From positions 124,001 through 188,000 of the forward strand of contig NZ_BDCD01000004.1 in assembly GCF_001613325.1 (NCBI RefSeq): DNA of 64,000 bases, written 5' to 3'. The translations under genes were made by a program, and so were the position numbers. Of the stretch, positions 62,403 through 64,000 are shown one piece after another. How positions within the stretch are numbered: position 1 is the stretch's first letter; every line of letters begins with the position of its first letter. This DNA comes from Nocardia yamanashiensis NBRC 100130 (GTDB lineage: Bacteria; Actinomycetota; Actinomycetes; Mycobacteriales; Mycobacteriaceae). The notes beneath the pieces were generated by a model, which searched no databases, was not told the origin of the DNA, and worked only from the letters and a program-made list of their open reading frames with translations.

Positions 62403-63094
62403 TTCGCGCCTCCGTCGGTCGAATCGTCTTGCACCGCATGCAAACCGGCGAGGGTTGCCGCGCCCGGATCGCCGGCGTTGGCATTCGGCCGGTCGTCGGT
62501 GTATCCGGCGAGAATCCGCGCGGTCTCACGGAAGGTGCACAGCGGTGCGCCGCTGCGGGTTCCGGTGATCTGCTCGCCCCGGCGCAGCCCGTCCACCAGC
62601 GCCCGCGCCTTGTCCGGGGTCTGGTTGTCGAAGAACTCCCAGTTGACCATCATCACGGGGGCGTAGTCGCAGGCGGCATTGCACTCGATGTGCTCGAGGG
62701 TGACCGCGCCGTCGGCGGTGGTCTCCCCGTGCTTGATGCCCAAGTGCTGCTTCAGTTCCGCGAAGATCTGGTCGCCGCCCATGACCGCGCACAGCGTGTT
62801 GGTGCACACGCCGACGTGGAAGTCGCCGGTCGGGGTGCGCCGGTACATGGAGTAGAAGGTGGCGACCGCGGTCACCTCGGCATCGGTCAAACCCAGTTGC
62901 TCGGCACAGAATTCGATGCCGGTGCCGGAGACGTAGCCCTCCACCGATTGCACCAGGTGCAAAAGCGGCAGCAGTGCCGATCGCGAATGCGGATACCGGT
63001 CGATGATCTCCTTCGCCTCCAGCTGGAGACGATCGTGCACCTCCTGCGGATACGGGATGGGGCGCACGGTCAGGTTGAGCAGGATCTCGGTCAT
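62399..63094 (-). CDS. nuoE: NADH-quinone oxidoreductase subunit E
   Basis: A 231-residue thioredoxin-fold 2Fe-2S subunit: the ligands are C-x4-C in [14 protein letters not shown] and C-x3-C in [16 protein letters not shown]. The N-terminal helical bundle ([34 protein letters not shown]) is typical. The C-terminus (after [10 protein letters not shown]) is a disordered tail of about 30 residues. ATG 63094 overlaps the nuoD stop (ATGA). Confidence 0.97.
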   Translation of the reverse strand: MTEILLNLTVRPIPYPQEVHDRLQLEAKEIIDRYPHSRSALLPLLHLVQSVEGYVSGTGIEFCAEQLGLTDAEVTAVATFYSMYRRTPTGDFHVGVCTNTLCAVMGGDQIFAELKQHLGIKHGETTADGAVTLEHIECNAACDYAPVMMVNWEFFDNQTPDKARALVDGLRRGEQITGTRSGAPLCTFRETARILAGYTDDRPNANAGDPGAATLAGLHAVQDDSTDGGAK

Positions 63095-64000
63095 CGGTCC
63101 ACACCGCCCATCACCGGGTCGATCGAGGCGACCGCGGCGATCACGTCGGCGACCATGCCGCCCTCGCACATCGCCGCCACCGCTTGCAGATTCGTGAACG
63201 AGGGGTCGCGGTAGTGGACCCGGTACGGGCGGGTGCCGCCGTCACTGACGATATGCACGCCCAGCTCGCCACGCGGGGATTCCACGGCCGTGTACACCTG
63301 GCCGGGCGGCACCCGCAGTCCCTCGGTCACCAGTTTGAAGTGGTGGATGAGCGACTCCATGGACTTCCCCATGATGTTGGAGATGTGCTTGGGGGAGTTG
63401 CCCAGCCCGTCCGGACCCAGTTCCAGGTCGGCCGGCCACGCGATCTTCTTGTCCTCCACCATGACCGGACCGGGGCGCAGCTTGTCCAGGCACTGCTCGA
63501 CGATCTTGAGCGATTCCTTCATCTCGTTGACGCGAATCAGGTAGCGCCCGTAGCAGTCACAGCCGGTGTCGACCTGCACGTCGAATTCGTAGTTTTCGTA
63601 ACCGCAGTACGGCTGGGCCTTGCGCAGGTCGTGGGGGAGACCCGTCGAACGCAGCACCGGGCCGGTGATGCCCAGCGCCATGCACCCGGTCAGGTCCAGG
63701 TACCCGACATTGCGGGTGCGGGCCTTCCAGATCGGGTTCTCGTTGAGCAGCAATTCCATGTCGCGCAGGCGTTTCGGCATGAGCTCGAGCAGTTCGCGCA
63801 CCTTCTGCACGCCGTCCTCGGGCAGATCCTGCGAGACGCCGCCGGGCCGGATGTAGGCGTGATTCATGCGCAGGCCGGTGATGTTCTCGAACACGTCCAG
63901 GATCAGCTCGCGTTCGCGGAAACCGAACAGCATCGGGGTCAGCGCGCCCAGTTCCATGCCGCCGGTGGCCAGGGCCACCAGGTGCGAGGAGATGCGGTTG
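63091..64000 (-). CDS. nuoD: NADH-quinone oxidoreductase subunit D (partial)
   Basis: The C-terminal 303 codons of the 49-kDa quinone-site subunit; the 5' end is beyond the right edge. The frame reads on from 63978 to 64000 without a stop ([14 protein letters not shown]). The region [17 protein letters not shown] and the carboxy-terminal [12 protein letters not shown] are conserved. As it is the first gene seen, nuoA-C must lie to the right. Confidence 0.97.
   Translation of the reverse strand, partial: NRISSHLVALATGGMELGALTPMLFGFRERELILDVFENITGLRMNHAYIRPGGVSQDLPEDGVQKVRELLELMPKRLRDMELLLNENPIWKARTRNVGYLDLTGCMALGITGPVLRSTGLPHDLRKAQPYCGYENYEFDVQVDTGCDCYGRYLIRVNEMKESLKIVEQCLDKLRPGPVMVEDKKIAWPADLELGPDGLGNSPKHISNIMGKSMESLIHHFKLVTEGLRVPPGQVYTAVESPRGELGVHIVSDGGTRPYRVHYRDPSFTNLQAVAAMCEGGMVADVIAAVASIDPVMGGVDR

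Overview
The window is high-GC actinobacterial chromosomal DNA, most likely from Nocardia or a close relative. Evidence: a type I NADH dehydrogenase operon whose subunits read like their mycobacterial counterparts, an AcpM-type acyl carrier protein, an F420 (deazaflavin)-type nitroreductase-fold protein, frequent GTG/TTG starts, many genes that look leaderless, and a rifampicin monooxygenase very like the Nocardia farcinica enzyme preceded by a rifamycin-associated promoter element. Assignments come from reading the translated sequence and recalling families; no database search was run.

Layout. 1-9 kb: small enzymes paired with regulators (TetR/PhyH dioxygenase, DNA polymerase IV with an SOS box, nitrilase with TetR, serine hydrolase, HxlR/SDR/tautomerase). 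9-16.7 kb: D-aminoacylase-type amidohydrolase with its TetR, an AAA ATPase, a TetR/SDR pair, an ArsR-SRPBCC pair and a flavoprotein. 16.7-19.9 kb: a non-coding stretch dense in inverted repeats, a long coiled-coil protein with a Cys/His N-terminus, a lipoprotein and a SAM methyltransferase. 20-25.7 kb: MerR-controlled MBL hydrolase and GNAT, deazaflavin-type oxidoreductase, cytochrome P450, epoxide hydrolase, DUF308 membrane protein. 25.7-31.2 kb: an 1,100-residue helical-repeat protein with an SPFH/band-7 membrane protein, divergent from a small protein and a second helical-repeat protein. 31-39.3 kb: TetR/FAD monooxygenase pair, a 5'-truncated ParB-like gene, DUF418 protein, NmrA-like, VOC, alpha/beta hydrolase, and the rifampicin monooxygenase. 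39.4-41.5 kb: a MerR pseudogene facing an acpM-SRPBCC-merR operon with a MerR-type promoter. 41.4-50.5 kb: GlcG/HbpS-like protein and XRE regulator, CMD protein, second alpha/beta hydrolase, SRPBCC-ArsR-SRPBCC operon, secreted beta-propeller, Mak-cap protein, GbsR-like regulator, second serine hydrolase. 50.6-64 kb: the nuo operon from nuoN back into nuoD (cut by the window end), ten or eleven subunits translationally coupled, with nuoH and nuoI as one continuous reading frame.

Together the first 50 kb is an accessory, detoxification-like region: about fourteen local regulators each sit beside one or a few redox or hydrolytic enzymes, and most intergenic gaps carry a readable operator. The last 14 kb is core respiratory metabolism, separated from it by a 34-bp perfect-palindrome terminator. 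No tRNA, rRNA, CRISPR, insertion sequence or prophage gene was seen.
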